Shown: positions 62,788 through 64,000 of the stretch, piece after piece
Layout of the letters: the number at the start of each line of letters is the position of its first letter
How positions within the stretch are numbered: position 1 is the first letter of the stretch
Origin: Chondrus crispus
Taxonomy: Eukaryota; Rhodophyta; Florideophyceae; Gigartinales; Gigartinaceae
Assembly (NCBI RefSeq): GCF_000350225.1
Contig: NW_005179158.1
Coordinates: 266,298 to 330,297 of the forward strand
Direction: 5' to 3'
DNA length: 64,000 nucleotides
Translations under genes and position numbers: made by a program
The notes under the pieces: model-generated
What the model was told of the DNA's origin: nothing
The model's input: only the letters and a program-made list of their open reading frames with translations
Databases searched by the model: none

Positions 62788-63442
62788 TGTAGCATAACCC
62801 CCCCTGGGGCTTTAATTTAGATTAGATCAAGAACTACATCAGCTACTGTAGAGCGTCGGGCTCTACAGTACAACCGCGCGTGTACACGTGGACAGCGCGC
62901 GAACGAAGCCCGCACGCACCGTGGGTACTACGTGGACTGTCAGCCTCGACATAGCTGACATTATTACAGCGCAGGCTGACCTGCACTACAGTAGCCCACT
63001 ACAGTACCTTGGTACTGTAGTGTTATGATAGATTGTTTTGTATATTAAATACGGAGCCGACCGGCGGCGGCGTAGGGGGGACAAGCACGGACTTGTCCTC
63101 AGCCAGCCGCCAAGGTCAGTCCACCCAGCTTATTCTAAACGTCGCCTTCGCTCTTCGCGCGCGTTTAGTCGGAGCCGAGCCGGAGTGGACGCGCAGCACG
63201 CGAGCGAGCACGGAACCGCCTCTGCCCGTCAGCACTGGTACGTCACCCAGTGCTGCTTCGGGGCGTCGAGGCGTCGATCCGTCGTGCGTGCGCGCGTCCC
63301 TGCTCGCTCCCGCTCTACCACCGCTACCCGGGCCCGAGCCTGGTTCCATAGCTGGTTGGCCCGCTTCACCCCTTCTGCGATCCGGGGTCTACAGGTCGAA
63401 CTGCGCATACACCTCCAGTCGTCTGGGGGTGTTTATGCTACA
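62788..63442 (+). repeat. Gypsy 3' LTR (655 bp), same lineage as 2670-3264
   Basis: It begins TGTAGCATAACCC and ends GTTTATGCTACA; the ends form a 10 bp inverted repeat. It shares CTGGTACGTCACCCAG and GGGGCGTCGAGGCGTC with the G0 LTR, and TATATTAAATACGG as a possible promoter. It is inserted in a C1-type LTR; the following CTTAC should be the target duplication. The partner LTR was not found in the window. Confidence 0.82.
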
Positions 63443-63849
63443 CTTACAGGATTGATTTGAATTCGTAAGGCAACGTGTGAGCTGTAAACGTGCCTTACGA
63501 ATTTGTGCCACGCTGGATTTGGAATAGTAAGGGAAATTGTGCTTTGCTGTGCTTTGTTGTACTGCCTTACTAATTTCTCAGTCATGACCGTGCTAATTCG
63601 TAAGACAGTTTTCTGTTATGTTTGTTGGGCCATCGCCAGTTTGGCTGAGTAGCAAGACGGGCACATGTATTAGAACCAATACATTTGTAGTATGTGTGTC
63701 GTAGTGTTTGGTAGTAGAGTTCTACAAGATTGCAGAAGTGTATAAGTAGTGCCAGAAGTTGGCGACTCGAAGTAAATCGGTACCCAATCCTTCAACTTCA
63801 CCTCATCAACCGTCCTTCGATTTCCCTTTGCCCCGCTGACCTTCCAATA
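63443..63849 (+). repeat. 3' portion of a C1-type copia LTR
   Basis: Starting at CTTACAGGATTGATTTG it follows the C1 LTR from about 24769 to the end (CCTTCCAATA instead of CCTTCCAGTA). TATAAGTAG is kept near 63740. The 5' portion is displaced by the gypsy insertion. Confidence 0.9.
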
Positions 63850-64000
63850 GGTTATGGGCCCAGTTCAACGTTATTGTTCCGCTGTGTGAGTGCTTGTTCT
63901 CAGTTTCTGCTGCCGTTCTCGTGTTTGTTTCTGCTGTCGTTCTCGTTTTAGTCTCCGCTGTCGTTCTCGTTTTGGTTTCTGCTGTCGTTTCTGCCGCCGT
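63850..64000 (+). mobile_element. Start of another C1-type copia element, cut by window end
   Basis: PBS GGTTATGGGCCCAG (63850-63863), then the pyrimidine-rich leader (GTCGTTCTCGTTTTGGTTTC units) as in C1. No coding region is reached. Confidence 0.85.

Noticed and set aside
1-64000. Bacterial or organellar origin
   Set aside because: The content is chromodomain gypsy and copia elements with 5 bp duplications, a plausible GT-AG intron and a eukaryotic-type initiator tRNA primer. No operons or ribosome-binding-site patterns were seen.

Overview
This window is eukaryotic nuclear DNA made almost entirely of nested transposable elements. There is no rRNA, no convincing cellular gene and no bacterial operon structure. 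The coding potential consists of Ty1/copia polyproteins, Ty3/gypsy chromovirus polyproteins, a TIR DNA transposon with a GHTHExxD-type transposase, and a few orphan reading frames. The host is probably a protist or alga; a red alga or an oomycete would fit, but nothing here settles the species.

Layout. (1) 1-3264: the 3' part of a gypsy-like element (G0) with a 55-56 bp GC-rich minisatellite, a broken threonine dehydratase fragment and a 595 bp LTR. (2) 3265-18436: a DNA transposon with inverted arms of about 1.1 kb. Its left arm is split by a 6.8 kb chromovirus (G2, 3709-10492), which itself carries a solo LTR of family A. The transposon interior holds divergent genes, one split by a solo LTR of family B. 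(3) 18659-19270: a fold-back/tandem repeat. (4) 19512-34282: a second chromovirus (G1). Its gag-pol is split by a solo LTR A (21302-22552) and, inside the reverse transcriptase, by a complete copia element (C1, 24240-31377) flanked by the duplication TGCAT. (5) 34283-62787: GC-rich sequence carrying a minus-strand gene of about 750 codons. It is cut by a solo LTR A (35998-37261), a minus-strand copia element (B, 37932-52820, duplication GTACC) and a full copia element (A1 copy 2, 53067-60952, duplication GGGAC). Element B is itself cut by another full copia (A1 copy 1, 42919-50818, duplication ATCAG) and a 378 bp TRIM (42104-42481). (6) 62788-63442: a gypsy LTR inserted in a C1-type LTR whose primer-binding site and leader run to the window end.

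How the parts relate. All copia families and the TRIM share a primer-binding site (GGTTATGGGCCCAG) complementary to the anticodon arm of initiator tRNA-Met, and a related purine tract (GATCGAGGGG). The small TRIM is therefore probably mobilised by the autonomous copies. Most insertions can be excised on paper at 5 bp target duplications, which restores open frames and gives a relative insertion order.

Most unusual content: A1 elements carry an extra gene upstream of gag, encoding two U1/matrin-type zinc fingers, that lacks its own ATG but gains one through a 153 nt intron present in both copies. The second is the minus-strand gene recovered across two nested insertions. Others are the threonine dehydratase fragment, the TRIM with tRNA-like promoter boxes, and a canonical -1 frameshift heptamer between gag and pol of G2.
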